From Syntrophorhabdus sp. PtaB.Bin027 (GTDB lineage: Bacteria; Desulfobacterota; Syntrophorhabdia; Syntrophorhabdales; Syntrophorhabdaceae), in contig MVQO01000228.1 in assembly GCA_002067585.1 (NCBI GenBank), positions 1-64,000 on the forward strand: a DNA stretch of 64,000 nt, read 5' to 3'. The position numbers and the translations under genes are program-made. The notes below the pieces were generated by a model that was not told the origin of the DNA, did not search any database, and saw only the letters and a list, made by a program, of their open reading frames with translations. This document shows, one piece after another, positions 18,184 to 27,152 of this stretch; position 1 is the stretch's first letter, and every line of letters starts with the position of its first letter.

Positions 18184-18558
18184 ATGAATAGGGAAAAGAA
18201 TACAGATATTGGTTGTCGTCGATGTGGCAATTGTTGTCATGTGGACGTAACAGCTTATGTAACCATTGAAGATGTTCAGCGATGGGAGAGAGAAGGGCGG
18301 CAAGAAATTCTTGATCACGTGCGCAGTAATAACGTAACGTGGACTTCCGGGGGGATCATCAATAAGTTCGGGTCAAATATCAGGACCTGCCTTATGAGCT
18401 GCGTATATCTAAAATGGTACGGGCCAATCGCTTCATGTGAAATCTATGAAACACGAACAAAGGTGTGCCGGAGCTATGTTCCCGGTTCATCAAATCTGTG
18501 CCCGCAATATAATGAGGTGAGACAGGTGGGAAAGGAAATAAACAGGGTTACAGATTAA
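18184..18558 (+). CDS. YkgJ-like cysteine-cluster protein
   Basis: 124 residues from the ATG at 18184. An in-frame ATG at 18133 would overlap the insertion-sequence remnant and adds non-conserved residues, so it is rejected. The CxxCGxCC pattern CRRCGNCC sits at residues 11-18, with further cysteines in CLMSC and in CEIYETRTKVCRSY and LCPQY, the usual layout of the UPF0153/YkgJ (zinc- or iron-binding CxxxCxxCC) family. The metal ligand set looks complete. Function of the family is poorly known. The IS remnant ends about 40 bp upstream and may have removed the native promoter; no clear Shine-Dalgarno is present. Confidence 0.75.
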   Translation: MNREKNTDIGCRRCGNCCHVDVTAYVTIEDVQRWEREGRQEILDHVRSNNVTWTSGGIINKFGSNIRTCLMSCVYLKWYGPIASCEIYETRTKVCRSYVPGSSNLCPQYNEVRQVGKEINRVTD

Positions 18559-18999
18559 GGGGTAAAGATAGGAGAGCAGGGCGGGAAAAAAGGAAAGGAG
18601 ACTTGCGGGACAACATAGAACAGTACCACGCATTGAAAAGAGTCGAAAAGAGATTGCCAGTAGTACTTTGTATGGAAGTCGGCAAAACTGAAATATGCGA
18701 GGTTAAGAATAAGGCTGGTGTTGTGGAAGGTGATGCCGAGGACGAGGTAAGGATAAGCTACCGGTATGTTGTGATTGGGGATAACAAGAAAACGGATGGT
18801 TTGGGTGAGAGTGAAGGCAATGAAAACGGCAATGGCCCTTAAACCGGTAATCAGGCATGAATCAGATTTTGAACGACCCTGGGTAAGCAACAAAGTTGCC
18901 ATAAAAGCTAATTGATCCACGAGGGAGGGTTACAATATGCCCTTTATTGACTAAAAACAACCTTAAGTGCATGACGCAATGTTATATTGAAGGGACACA
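18559..18999. other. intergenic stretch without a convincing gene
   Basis: It begins with a purine-rich tract (GGAGAGCAGGGCGGGAAA). Open frames exist on both strands (18603-18842 plus; 18920-18555 minus, the latter hydrophobic), but neither has a recognisable domain, a good ribosome-binding site or partners. I see nothing else in it. Confidence 0.5.
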
Positions 19000-19002
19000 A
19001 AG

Positions 19003-19030
19003 AAAAGGGCTGAGAATAAAAACTCAGCCC
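19003..19030 (-). terminator. intrinsic terminator of the BNR/HYDIN/IPT protein gene
   Basis: On the minus strand, a perfect 8-bp stem GGGCTGAG / CTCAGCCC with an 8-nt loop is followed by TTTTCTTT. It starts 32 bp after the stop codon of the gene at 19063-21159. Confidence 0.8.
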
Positions 19031-19062
19031 CTGTAAGTTACTGCCTTTGTTATTAATGCCTC

Positions 19063-21159
19063 CTAAGTAGGATTGCCGCTGTAAATTGTGAATTCTCCTA
19101 CCTCAACTGACCCCACCTTGTTGGAGACTTTTAGTAGATAAGTATCTGCCGGGAATTGCCTTGTTGTTTTTGGCACAACAAAGACTATCTTGTTCATCGA
19201 CCACTCTTTGACCTTGCAGCTCTTATTCTTGATCGTGCCAGCCTGCTCATACTCAAAGTATACTTTACCTTTTTTGGGACCGAAAAAGTTTCCATTTAAA
19301 GTAATCTCTTCACCGGTGAAGCCGGATGAAGATGGTGGATCATCGGTGATTTCCGGATTTTTCATAATAAAAGGGTCTGATAAAATTATTACTTCCTTCC
19401 TCAATGGCCTGATTTCAACAATATGAGGACCCTCAGGCAGAGGCTTGTTTACTGTGCAGGTTATTGCAGTATCAGTCCAACCGTTCTTGCCAATCTTGGT
19501 AGGATAACCCCCTATGAGAACCTTACCCTTCTTTTCGCCGAAGTCTGAACCAGTAATGGTCAGCACCGTGCCGATAGTTCCTTCAGAGGGTGTAAACAAA
19601 GCCATTACTCCTTTCCCAGTCAAAGATATCTGGAGTGGAGTCATATCGTTGTCGTTTGAGTTGATGTTGAGAAACGCGTCCTGAGAGCCAAGTTCAGTAG
19701 GGGTAAAGATGATTTGGATGGTGCAGGAAGAATCCGGGGTAAGAATGGGCGTGAGGTTTTCGCAGGGAGTTGCTCCGCCAGGACTTACGGAATACATTGA
19801 AGCCGAAGTACCATCAACGGTGATTGAGTCAACAACGAGATCTGTTAACCCCATATTTGTAATTGTGACTGTTTGGAGTAAAGATTCATTCAACAATACA
19901 GACTCGAAATTGATTGTGTCAGGATAAACAGCAATTTCAGGACTATCTTTAACAAAAAGGACCAGGTCTTCCCCTCCAGTAATATTGTTTGGTTCAATCC
20001 AGATGAGATCCATTTCATTAGGCTGGTTCATAACATATTTTGAGCTCCTGAGGTTGGGCCATCTCGCCTCTGGATGAACAGAAACCCTTTTTGTAGACAC
20101 AAAGCTGTCTGAGGAATCCTTGAGAAATACACCTGCGTGCTTCTGACTTTGATTATCATAGGTATCATAGGCGATAACAACCTTATCACCTGAATAGATT
20201 CCCATTGTTGAATAATATGCATTCGTTGAGTCTGGTGTGAGCGCAATGGGCATTGAGAAGTCTTGAGTGCCTGGGTTATAGGTTCTGTACAAAATCTGGT
20301 AATTCTGGGTGATGCTATTCTTTTCGTGATAAATAATGTGGAGTAATCCACTGGAATCGACAGCAATATCTCCAGTCAACATGCTAATGTCTTCTGATGA
20401 GACAGTCAGGGGTGATGACCATGTTGTACCGTTGAAATGAAGGAGTTTCTTGGTTATAAGATGTGGCTCGGTAAAGGTAAGATAGTCTGAGTAGAGAACA
20501 AACAGGTTGTTCCCGGACCCGGCATACATGTTGGGATGTTGAGCTCCCAGTCCGTAATTGTCCAAATTGGGAATGCCAGTAAGATCCATGCCAGGGCTCC
20601 AGGTATCCCCATTATCAGAAGATGTTTTATAAATAACATTCGCCGGCCAGTCCCCCCAGCCAAAAGCAGCGAAATAAACCGTGTGGAGTGTTCCAGATCC
20701 GTCAATGATCAGGGAAGGCCAGTAGTCCCACGCCCCCCAACCTCCATCATGAAGCTGTGTCGCAGGTGTCCAGGTAACGCCGCCGTCTGTTGATTTGGTA
20801 AAAAAGGAACCCACGTTGAAGGTGAAACCCTGATAGAGATTGTCTGATGTATCTACAACAAGGCTCTGGATACTGATCGAATCGGGAAGCGTCTCGGTAT
20901 TCACGGGTTCTGACCATGTTTTTCCATTGTCACTGCTCCAGCGGATGTAGTTATGCCATTGAAGGCTGTAAGCTACATAAAGTTTGCCTGTGGAATCTCT
21001 CACTATATGATTATGTGCTGATGATACATACAGCGTATTACGACCTGGAGAACTCTGAATTACACGGAAAGCCCCAGAAGACTCATGCACCGCACCCAAC
21101 AGGAAAGCGATAACCGAGAGAAGAATGAATAACTGCAACCTTCTGCCATTTTTTAGCAT
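19063..21159 (-). CDS. secreted protein with BNR/sialidase-like propeller, HYDIN/ASPM-like and two IPT/TIG domains
   Basis: 698 residues with a signal peptide (MLKNGRRLQLFILLSVIAFL, cleavage near SSGA). Residues about 30-400 carry repeated Asp-box motifs (SSDNGKTW, STDGGVTW, SSDNGDTW) of a sialidase-like beta-propeller, without an obvious catalytic Arg triad. About 405-517 form a HYDIN/ASPM-type Ig domain (INFESVLLNESLLQTVTITN). Two IPT/TIG domains follow (about 518-601, ITGSDFGEKKGKV; 602-698, LNGNFFGPKKGKV). It is probably a surface or secreted carbohydrate- or protein-binding factor; enzymatic activity is not supported. GGAGGTTTTTGT precedes the ATG, and a clear terminator follows. Confidence 0.88.
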   Translation of the reverse strand: MLKNGRRLQLFILLSVIAFLLGAVHESSGAFRVIQSSPGRNTLYVSSAHNHIVRDSTGKLYVAYSLQWHNYIRWSSDNGKTWSEPVNTETLPDSISIQSLVVDTSDNLYQGFTFNVGSFFTKSTDGGVTWTPATQLHDGGWGAWDYWPSLIIDGSGTLHTVYFAAFGWGDWPANVIYKTSSDNGDTWSPGMDLTGIPNLDNYGLGAQHPNMYAGSGNNLFVLYSDYLTFTEPHLITKKLLHFNGTTWSSPLTVSSEDISMLTGDIAVDSSGLLHIIYHEKNSITQNYQILYRTYNPGTQDFSMPIALTPDSTNAYYSTMGIYSGDKVVIAYDTYDNQSQKHAGVFLKDSSDSFVSTKRVSVHPEARWPNLRSSKYVMNQPNEMDLIWIEPNNITGGEDLVLFVKDSPEIAVYPDTINFESVLLNESLLQTVTITNMGLTDLVVDSITVDGTSASMYSVSPGGATPCENLTPILTPDSSCTIQIIFTPTELGSQDAFLNINSNDNDMTPLQISLTGKGVMALFTPSEGTIGTVLTITGSDFGEKKGKVLIGGYPTKIGKNGWTDTAITCTVNKPLPEGPHIVEIRPLRKEVIILSDPFIMKNPEITDDPPSSSGFTGEEITLNGNFFGPKKGKVYFEYEQAGTIKNKSCKVKEWSMNKIVFVVPKTTRQFPADTYLLKVSNKVGSVEVGEFTIYSGNPT

Positions 21160-21657
21160 ACAAAAACCTCCGTTTTAATTTTTTTGATATCCCTCGTATC
21201 CGAGTCCAATATGTAATGGTATATAACAGATTGGCGGGTAAGTACTGTAACCGCCACCTATGAGTTAATCGCAAAAATGCCACGAAGGTTAAGCTACAGC
21301 AAAAACTTTTTGTTTAACTGCATGCAGAACGTTTGGACGACCTCATCTACCCACTTGGCAAGCAGGTCAAAGCAGACTGTGTAATGTTTCGTCATATTTT
21401 CTGTGAAATTAAAGGTAAATCAACTCATGTCGAAAGAAAGAGAAGCCATAACCATGTGAAGTAAGGATAAAAAAATAAGGTATCTATGATGAAAAAATCT
21501 GTACATCTGATCATTATCGCCTGGTTGTCGCAATTCTCTATTTCTTCATTATATGTTTTGTGGCACTCCAGTTTATCAGTTTTGTTTTTATGATTGCAGT
21601 ACCCATGTGACGAGTTGGAAAGGTATCGGTATTCCTGGGAGCAAGGAATCGTCGTTT
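21160..21657. other. intergenic stretch with a possible gene fragment
   Basis: The region contains the promoter side of the BNR protein gene and the 3' flank of the isochorismatase-fold gene. A 48-codon plus-strand frame (21318-21464) with RLDDLIYPLGKQVKADC could be a relic of an unidentified gene, but has no start codon or partner. No RNA gene or repeat was seen. Confidence 0.35.
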
Positions 21658-22428
21658 TTACTTGCCGGATATAGCTTTTACCATATCCTTTGTTGACGTA
21701 ACCCACCCAAAAAGAGCTTCCACATTCCACAAAGTTGCCTGTTGTGTTATTGGAGGCCCTGCATTGTTCGTTGCATCTGCCACGAGAATTGGCCAGTAAT
21801 CGAGAAAATATCCGTCCCTCAACGTAGACTCCACACACACATTGGTGGCAATACCAGTAAGAATCAGATATTTTACATTATATGTTTTCAAGACCACATC
21901 AAGACTGGTGCCTCTAAAGCCGCTGTAGCGCATTTTTCGTATAACAATGTCACCTGGTTCTGGCTTCAGTTCATCCACAACGGCCTCGTCCCACGTACCT
22001 TCGATGAGGAACTTTCCTTTATATTCCGGTTTCTTATTCATCATGGCAAGGCCGAATTCCTTATACCAGTTTGGTGAACCAGGTCCACCGCTATTTGAAA
22101 GATCAGGTGTGTAGCTCATCAGCAGGTATATGACCTTGATCCCTGCTTTCCGTGCAGCAGTAATAATCTGCTTGTTGTTAGCGATCACACTCTTAGCACC
22201 TGAGATGTCCTGGCCTACAAGATCAAACATGCCGCCCTTGGATGCGAAGGCGTTTTGCATATCGACCACTACCACTGCTGTTCTCGCCAGATCTATCTTA
22301 AGCGGCTCAGGTTTAGCCTGTACTGTTACCATTTTCTCAGCACCCTGTGCAATATCAGACATGGTTGCAGTCATAAAAAACGCGACCGAACAGGCAATCA
22401 ATACCAGGAATAATACATTTAATCTCAT
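21658..22428 (-). CDS. exported isochorismatase-family cysteine hydrolase
   Basis: 256 residues with an N-terminal signal peptide (MRLNVLFLVLIACSVAFFMT, likely ending at AQGA near residue 29). The isochorismatase fold follows: catalytic Asp in TAVVVVDMQNAFASKGGMFD, a conserved MRYSGFRGTSLDVVLK with the RutB-like SGF, and the nucleophile Cys in LTGIATNVCVESTLRDGYF. The overall pattern is closest to RutB/ureidoacrylate and related amidohydrolases, which are normally cytoplasmic; export is the odd point. Substrate is unassigned. The start has GGAGGTGCTTGA ahead of the ATG. Confidence 0.9.
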   Translation of the reverse strand: MRLNVLFLVLIACSVAFFMTATMSDIAQGAEKMVTVQAKPEPLKIDLARTAVVVVDMQNAFASKGGMFDLVGQDISGAKSVIANNKQIITAARKAGIKVIYLLMSYTPDLSNSGGPGSPNWYKEFGLAMMNKKPEYKGKFLIEGTWDEAVVDELKPEPGDIVIRKMRYSGFRGTSLDVVLKTYNVKYLILTGIATNVCVESTLRDGYFLDYWPILVADATNNAGPPITQQATLWNVEALFGWVTSTKDMVKAISGK

Positions 22429-22582
22429 TCAAGCACCTCCATAAAATAGACGCTCCCTGCTCCCAGGAATTCAACAAAACGATACAATTATCCATGATCA
22501 GGAGTCAAGTAGGCAGGCGGGGGAGTGGAAATTGAGAAATAAAGAGGCAGGAGGGCTGGAAGGGCAGGGTGGCAAAAACCAC

Positions 22583-24064
22583 TCACAGATACACTGCTTC
22601 AAATAGTGCTATCTGAACACCTTTGTCATCGATAAATTCAAGGACATTGTCTTTGAGTTGCCATTGCTTCGTCCTGGTAATTATATCATTTAAATATTTC
22701 TCCAGGGTGTCGAGTATTGGCGGGCATGCCATCATAGTAGAGGCAGTATTGTTAAAGGCTATGTTTTTGCCGGTGATAGTATAAGTACCCACCAGTTGAT
22801 TACAACCGACAGTTGCAGCGAAAGTCTGACGCTGATCTTCACTTATGAAAAGAATGTGCGGTTCGCGCCAACTGTTGAACGGGTTGACAGGGCGCCCATC
22901 AAGGCTCGTAATACGCCAGTATGTGTTTGTGAGTGAAGCGTCTGTTTGGTACTGCTTGCATTTTTGGTTCGACCGGGCATCGATGAACCTGTGCACAACC
23001 ACACGGCGCTCAATACTGGCGCCCTCCATCCGGGGGCTGTGTATGATTGATCCATCAAAGGTTACATAAAGGTGTGCACCGGGATTACTGGCATTCTTAA
23101 GGTAGGTTCTGTGGATTTTTTTAAAATCACCTTCCTGAGCAACAGGGTAGCTCCGACCGGTGAGGCATTCAGTGAAACGCGCTGCGTCCGCCATGTACGT
23201 CATCTCTCCTTCTAATGTTAGGGATAGATCGATGGGGGAAAACTTACCCTCGTCGAGCAACTCGCAGGGTAAAGTGGATTCAATGGGTGCGCCTTTTATA
23301 TCAAGTTGTCTGAGTCTGTTTCCTGGCCTGATTTGAAACTGGGCCTTTGTCTCCCCGCCACCATGCAGGATAAGCGCATGCCGGGAGGGGTCTACGCGCC
23401 ATCTCCCGACCTCATCACGAATCAGATTCTTTCCTACCCATTCCCGTCTGAGATGAAACACCTGATCCGGCCAGAGGTCCAGGTGATGTCGAATTGCCAG
23501 ACAATCAAAGCACGGAAGATCTCCGTGAAAAGTTGCAGGCAGTCGCAGACCGTGCGCTCCAATGGTCTGTAAATCACAGGTTGTGATACTTTCGGGTGGC
23601 ATACTTTTGTTAAAATTATGTTCCACCATCTTAAGGAGAATATCCACCGTATGCCCGGCACCACGAGTCAAAACGGGATGTAGCCTATCCGAAGCAAACA
23701 TGGGCCTTCCATTTGCCAGAATGTGTGCTCTAACTGAGTAGAGCCGATTGGGGTCAATCCTTGCGGGATTAAAAGTGATTGAGAAGCGGATCGGAGGACC
23801 TCCAGAAGGGCGAAACGAAACCTGCCCGATCTCAATGGTTTTTGCATCAATAATTGTCACATCTTCAAGAATTGCCTCGAAAACCGAGTTTGGTGGAATA
23901 GCTATCCGCTCTCTGTAAATTGCGGTGCCTTCAATAATAGCTCCTCTTGCCAAGTTTGACATGTCTTCATTCTTGCCATGAAAATGGGTGCTGTTACAGC
24001 TCGCAATCAGCCCAATGAATACCAACATGAGGTATTGTATATGTGATTTAAGAATGATTTTCAT
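22583..24064 (-). CDS. lipoprotein with YbaY, NlpE-like and META (HslJ-like) modules
   Basis: 493 residues. The signal peptide ends in the lipobox LIASC, so the protein is probably lipid-anchored. Residues about 40-150 match the YbaY/YscW-type module (GTAIYRERIAIPPNSVFEAI; SFRPSGGPPIRFSI; LYSVRAHILANGRPMFAS). About 165-270 resemble the N-terminal barrel of NlpE with the CFDC cysteine pair (TFHGDLPCFDCLAIRHHLDL), and about 270-375 its C-terminal OB-type domain (YMADAARFTECLTGRSYPVA). The last 110 residues are a META domain (SLTNTYWRITSLDGRPV; FAATVGCNQLVGTYTI; TMMACPP). NlpE and HslJ are envelope-stress and copper/drug-resistance proteins in enterobacteria; the joint arrangement suggests envelope sensing, by inference. 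Confidence 0.88.
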   Translation of the reverse strand: MKIILKSHIQYLMLVFIGLIASCNSTHFHGKNEDMSNLARGAIIEGTAIYRERIAIPPNSVFEAILEDVTIIDAKTIEIGQVSFRPSGGPPIRFSITFNPARIDPNRLYSVRAHILANGRPMFASDRLHPVLTRGAGHTVDILLKMVEHNFNKSMPPESITTCDLQTIGAHGLRLPATFHGDLPCFDCLAIRHHLDLWPDQVFHLRREWVGKNLIRDEVGRWRVDPSRHALILHGGGETKAQFQIRPGNRLRQLDIKGAPIESTLPCELLDEGKFSPIDLSLTLEGEMTYMADAARFTECLTGRSYPVAQEGDFKKIHRTYLKNASNPGAHLYVTFDGSIIHSPRMEGASIERRVVVHRFIDARSNQKCKQYQTDASLTNTYWRITSLDGRPVNPFNSWREPHILFISEDQRQTFAATVGCNQLVGTYTITGKNIAFNNTASTMMACPPILDTLEKYLNDIITRTKQWQLKDNVLEFIDDKGVQIALFEAVYL

Positions 24065-25306
24065 AAGGAACCCTTCATATTATCCATACTCAGTCACCAT
24101 ATGCTTCCAGATGTTCTATATTAACGTCATGAGTTGGTGAAGTCAAAGGTGGAGTACATGGACGGAGGATGGTGAATTTGCGAACTGTAAGTCAACAAAG
24201 GTTCCTTTTACAACGATACAACCTACTACGATATTTTGATAATTCATAGCGTGATATAATCATGGAGGGTAGAGAAAAGTTTTCCCCCATTTCCACAACG
24301 CAGGAAAAAACCAGATACCGCACACAAAGAACGCGATTGTTCACTAAAAATGTTGTTTAATTTTAAAAAAAACTCAGCAAAAGATAGATTCCCACCCTGG
24401 AATCTGGGGTATTAAGACCTTACTGGAAGGGTGTATTATAGGGAAAAAAATCTTCGTTCACATCTTCATATAAGAGAAGCCCTGATTACTTGTAGTGTCT
24501 GTCGAGATGGTACCGGAGTGTAAGGATACGATTGCCACTGCATTTCTCTGATTTGTCAAGAGTAACTGTGGTGTGGGATATTCCGGTGCAATCCATTTAA
24601 CTCTTTGAGTAGCGTTGGTGACATCCCTGATAAACAATTCGACTGTGATATGAACTGTTATGTCAAGACGGTACGTTGATGCATTTCTTTTACGGGGGTA
24701 GGAATCCTCACACAGCACTCCGAATATGGCACTGCTTCCGCTGTCTGATTGGAATATTGGAACCGGGCAACAATGGGATGTGCATACTCATGCACGTTCC
24801 TGGTTGCTATGATGAGACCTGTAAACAGGAGCCATTAAAGATACTGGTAAGGAATAGATCGCTTCAAGAGCATTTATACCATCGTTCTTGTAAATATGTG
24901 TAAAGATGATGTGGACTACATCCACAATTGTCGATGTGGATCTTAAAGATAGCTGAACTACCATGGAGTTGTAGCTTTTCGAAAAAAGTGTGGAGAAAAG
25001 GTTTTATCGTTTTGATCCTTCGGGAGCAGGGGAATTCCTCTCGCAAATAATTGTCTCAAAAGGATGTATAGTGCTGCAATCATAAGAACAAAAAAAGTGC
25101 AACAGGTTTCATGAATAATTTCCTATAATATGGATTGACACGTATCTGTTTTTTATAGACAGAGGTGGGCATGAAAAGCTCCTGAAACAGAGAAAAAAAC
25201 CAGATAATATTTTAACCACGGAGGATGCAAATCGATGTAGATGACGGCACATTGACGATATAGTACAATATACTCATAGTAATAAAAAAGACAGGGAGGT
25301 CAGATA
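24065..25306. other. long intergenic stretch without a convincing gene
   Basis: About 1.24 kb with many stops. One minus-strand open frame (24718-24458, 86 codons, ending NQGFSYMKM) has a moderately protein-like composition but no family resemblance and no clear ribosome-binding site. A short hairpin GTGGA-CTACA-TCCAC lies near 24913. No tRNA, CRISPR or IS ends were seen. It may contain decayed genes. Confidence 0.4.
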
Positions 25307-25477
25307 ATGCCAGGTAAAGAATATGAGTGCAAAGATTGCGGTCGCGCATTCCTGGTATATGAAGAAGAGAAGAGGGCAGCGAAGTGTCCGAGCTGTGAAA
25401 GCAAGAGCGTATCTTTGAAAAAAGCACAACCTCTGCCTTCATGGATAGTGGCCAAAAATTTGGAAGGTTCAAGCTGA
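25307..25477 (+). CDS. small FmdB-like zinc-ribbon protein
   Basis: A 56-residue protein. The ATG at 25307 is preceded by GGGAGGT (25294-25300). It has two CxxC knuckles, CKDC (residues 8-11) and CPSC (27-30), separated by YEEEKRAAK, the layout of FmdB/zinc-ribbon proteins that often precede or modify larger partners. The tail LPSWIVAKNLEGSS is hydrophilic. It probably binds one zinc; role unknown. Another small zinc-ribbon gene follows 126 bp downstream. Confidence 0.8.
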   Translation: MPGKEYECKDCGRAFLVYEEEKRAAKCPSCESKSVSLKKAQPLPSWIVAKNLEGSS

Positions 25478-25603
25478 AAGTAGAAGAATGAATGGCGGAG
25501 CCATTTAATGAGAAATCCACAAATAGCATACAGTCAAAAAAAGTGATATTTTTTAGTTCATGAGGCTGGCGTTGTCGTACAACAAAAAAACAGGGGATTA
25601 ATT

Positions 25604-25798
25604 ATGAAAAAAGGTCCGAGATGTCCTGTATGTGGGTCAACAAATATTAAGGAACTTACCGAAGGTGGTCCCAGAACAGATACTGGTTCATTGAAGAAAG
25701 AAGATACAGATAACAATGCTGTACCGACGGGCAACACGACGTGGAAGTGCGGGGATTGTTACCGGAAGTTTGCAGAACCCTACGAAAAATCACAGTAA
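25604..25798 (+). CDS. small zinc-ribbon protein
   Basis: 64 residues with CPVC (residues 7-10) and CGDC (about 49-52) flanking a polar, disordered-looking middle (GGPRTDTGSLKKEDTDNNAV). The spacing fits a single zinc ribbon with a long loop. An AGGGGA Shine-Dalgarno precedes the ATG. No known family was recognised. Its position behind another zinc-ribbon gene of similar size on the same strand suggests a related function or duplication. Confidence 0.7.
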   Translation: MKKGPRCPVCGSTNIKELTEGGPRTDTGSLKKEDTDNNAVPTGNTTWKCGDCYRKFAEPYEKSQ

Positions 25799-26093
25799 TG
25801 TCCTAAAGATATTCTCATATCCCTTTATATCTTTATTTCGGTACATTATTGCCAGAGAAGAATAAAGAAAAGAGTAATTCAGCATATGATCCTCACCAGT
25901 TATGTGTCTTCTCTGTTAAGCCTCTGTCCTCTATCTTTTACGGGTAAGAACGATGGCTTGCCACCTCTGGAACTGTTCCTGATCCTTTCATGCCTGTATT
26001 CTCATACCTTGAGCTCATGCTGTTCCAAATGATTCATCAATCCTGCGGGTCTCATTGCACCCCTTCATTGGTGCATTTGAAACGGGGGTATAT

Positions 26094-26309
26094 CTATCTT
26101 AGGATAGCTGTAGTTTGATAGCGGGGTGGTGTAAAATTGTTTATGCATGCTTGTAACTGGGGATCACTTTCCATCCGTGCTCTAAGGTCGTGTGTGAACA
26201 TTGGTGGAAATACCTGAATAAAATCGAGATGGCCTGATATAGCGTTCTCTTTTGTGTCTCTGGCATAGATATGTTTAGTCAATCCTACCAGTTTGAACGA
26301 ACCTGGCAC
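26094..26309 (-). CDS. hypothetical small protein downstream of the sirtuin gene
   Basis: 71 residues from a GTG at 26309 that has AGAGGG 5 nt upstream and lies 27 bp after the sirtuin stop codon on the same strand. The protein is soluble, with HLDFIQVFPPMFTHDLRARM in the middle and no cysteine motif beyond one Cys. I do not recognise it. It could be a real co-transcribed gene or a relic. The remaining bases to 25799 contain nothing I can support. Confidence 0.3.
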   Translation of the reverse strand: MPGSFKLVGLTKHIYARDTKENAISGHLDFIQVFPPMFTHDLRARMESDPQLQACINNFTPPRYQTTAILR

Positions 26310-26336
26310 AAGCCCTCTTTACCGGATTTTTTTTAA

Positions 26337-27041
26337 TTATCCCAAGCCCATGAGAACCATCAACCGGTTTACAGCAGCGGGCAAGATATCCCCAATTCTT
26401 TCACGAAATCGAATATGGGCGTAGCGGTCAAATGGCGTATCTCCTTCGTTGATTATAACGAGTTTCGCTCCATGCTGGAGCGCTTCCTTTGGCATGTCTG
26501 CCGCTGGTGTTACCACGAGACTTGAGCCAATTACCACAAAAAGATCGCTTTTTCGTGAATGTTTAAAGGCGAGCATAAGATCATGTTCCGGAAGGGATTG
26601 GCCAAAGCCCACAGTACTTGGCACGAGTGAACTGCCACATTTGCATTCAGTAAACCCCCAGAAGGTGTCGTATACCATATCACAATGCGGACATTTTAGT
26701 TTTGTAATATTACCATGGAGTTCTGCAATGAGCTCGGGCTTTATTCCTGACTTCAGGTGAAGATTGTCCACATTTTGGGAGATTAAGAATTTGAGTTTTC
26801 CTGCTTTCTGTAGATTAACAATAGCATAATGGCCTGTGTTTGGCTCAAACAAGTGCCATGGCTTGCTTGTCGTAGGCGGCGGCAGCCCTTTATCCTGACG
26901 AGTCCATACTCCATCAGGCCCCCTGAAGTCAGGGAGTCCTGATTCCGTGCTAATACCCGCACCTGTAAACATAACAAGATGGCGCGATTTGAACATCATT
27001 TTTGCAAATGATTCGATTCTTTCCTCAACACTCTTATTCAT
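26337..27041 (-). CDS. cobB: Sir2-family NAD-dependent protein deacylase (sirtuin)
   Basis: Removes acyl groups from lysines with NAD+ as cosubstrate, yielding nicotinamide and O-acyl-ADP-ribose; cytoplasmic. 234 residues, normal length. The NAD site shows FTGAGISTESGLPDFRGPDG (about residues 25-44) and SQNVDNLH. The catalytic His is in ELHGNI. The zinc site has CPHC (about residue 118) but its second half is CKCG, an altered spacing of the usual CxxC that still supplies two cysteines. VVIGSSLVVTPAADMP is the conserved late motif. AGGAGT precedes the ATG. Confidence 0.95.
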   Translation of the reverse strand: MNKSVEERIESFAKMMFKSRHLVMFTGAGISTESGLPDFRGPDGVWTRQDKGLPPPTTSKPWHLFEPNTGHYAIVNLQKAGKLKFLISQNVDNLHLKSGIKPELIAELHGNITKLKCPHCDMVYDTFWGFTECKCGSSLVPSTVGFGQSLPEHDLMLAFKHSRKSDLFVVIGSSLVVTPAADMPKEALQHGAKLVIINEGDTPFDRYAHIRFRERIGDILPAAVNRLMVLMGLG

Positions 27042-27152
27042 CTCATACTCCTAAGACTATATGTCTGAAAAGAGTGAATAGCAAGAAGACGTGACCACAA
27101 TCTGGTAGGACTGTTAGGCGGTAAATTGGATAGCAGAAGTATGCTGGTCTAC

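Noticed and set aside
18555-18920. Hydrophobic 121-codon minus-strand frame, and an overlapping 79-codon plus-strand frame
   Set aside because: Neither has a recognisable domain, a supported start or a coupled neighbour. The hydrophobic composition comes from the complement of a purine-rich tract.
21318-21464. 48-codon fragment as a gene
   Set aside because: No start codon, no partner and no recognised family; kept only as a note in the intergenic entry.
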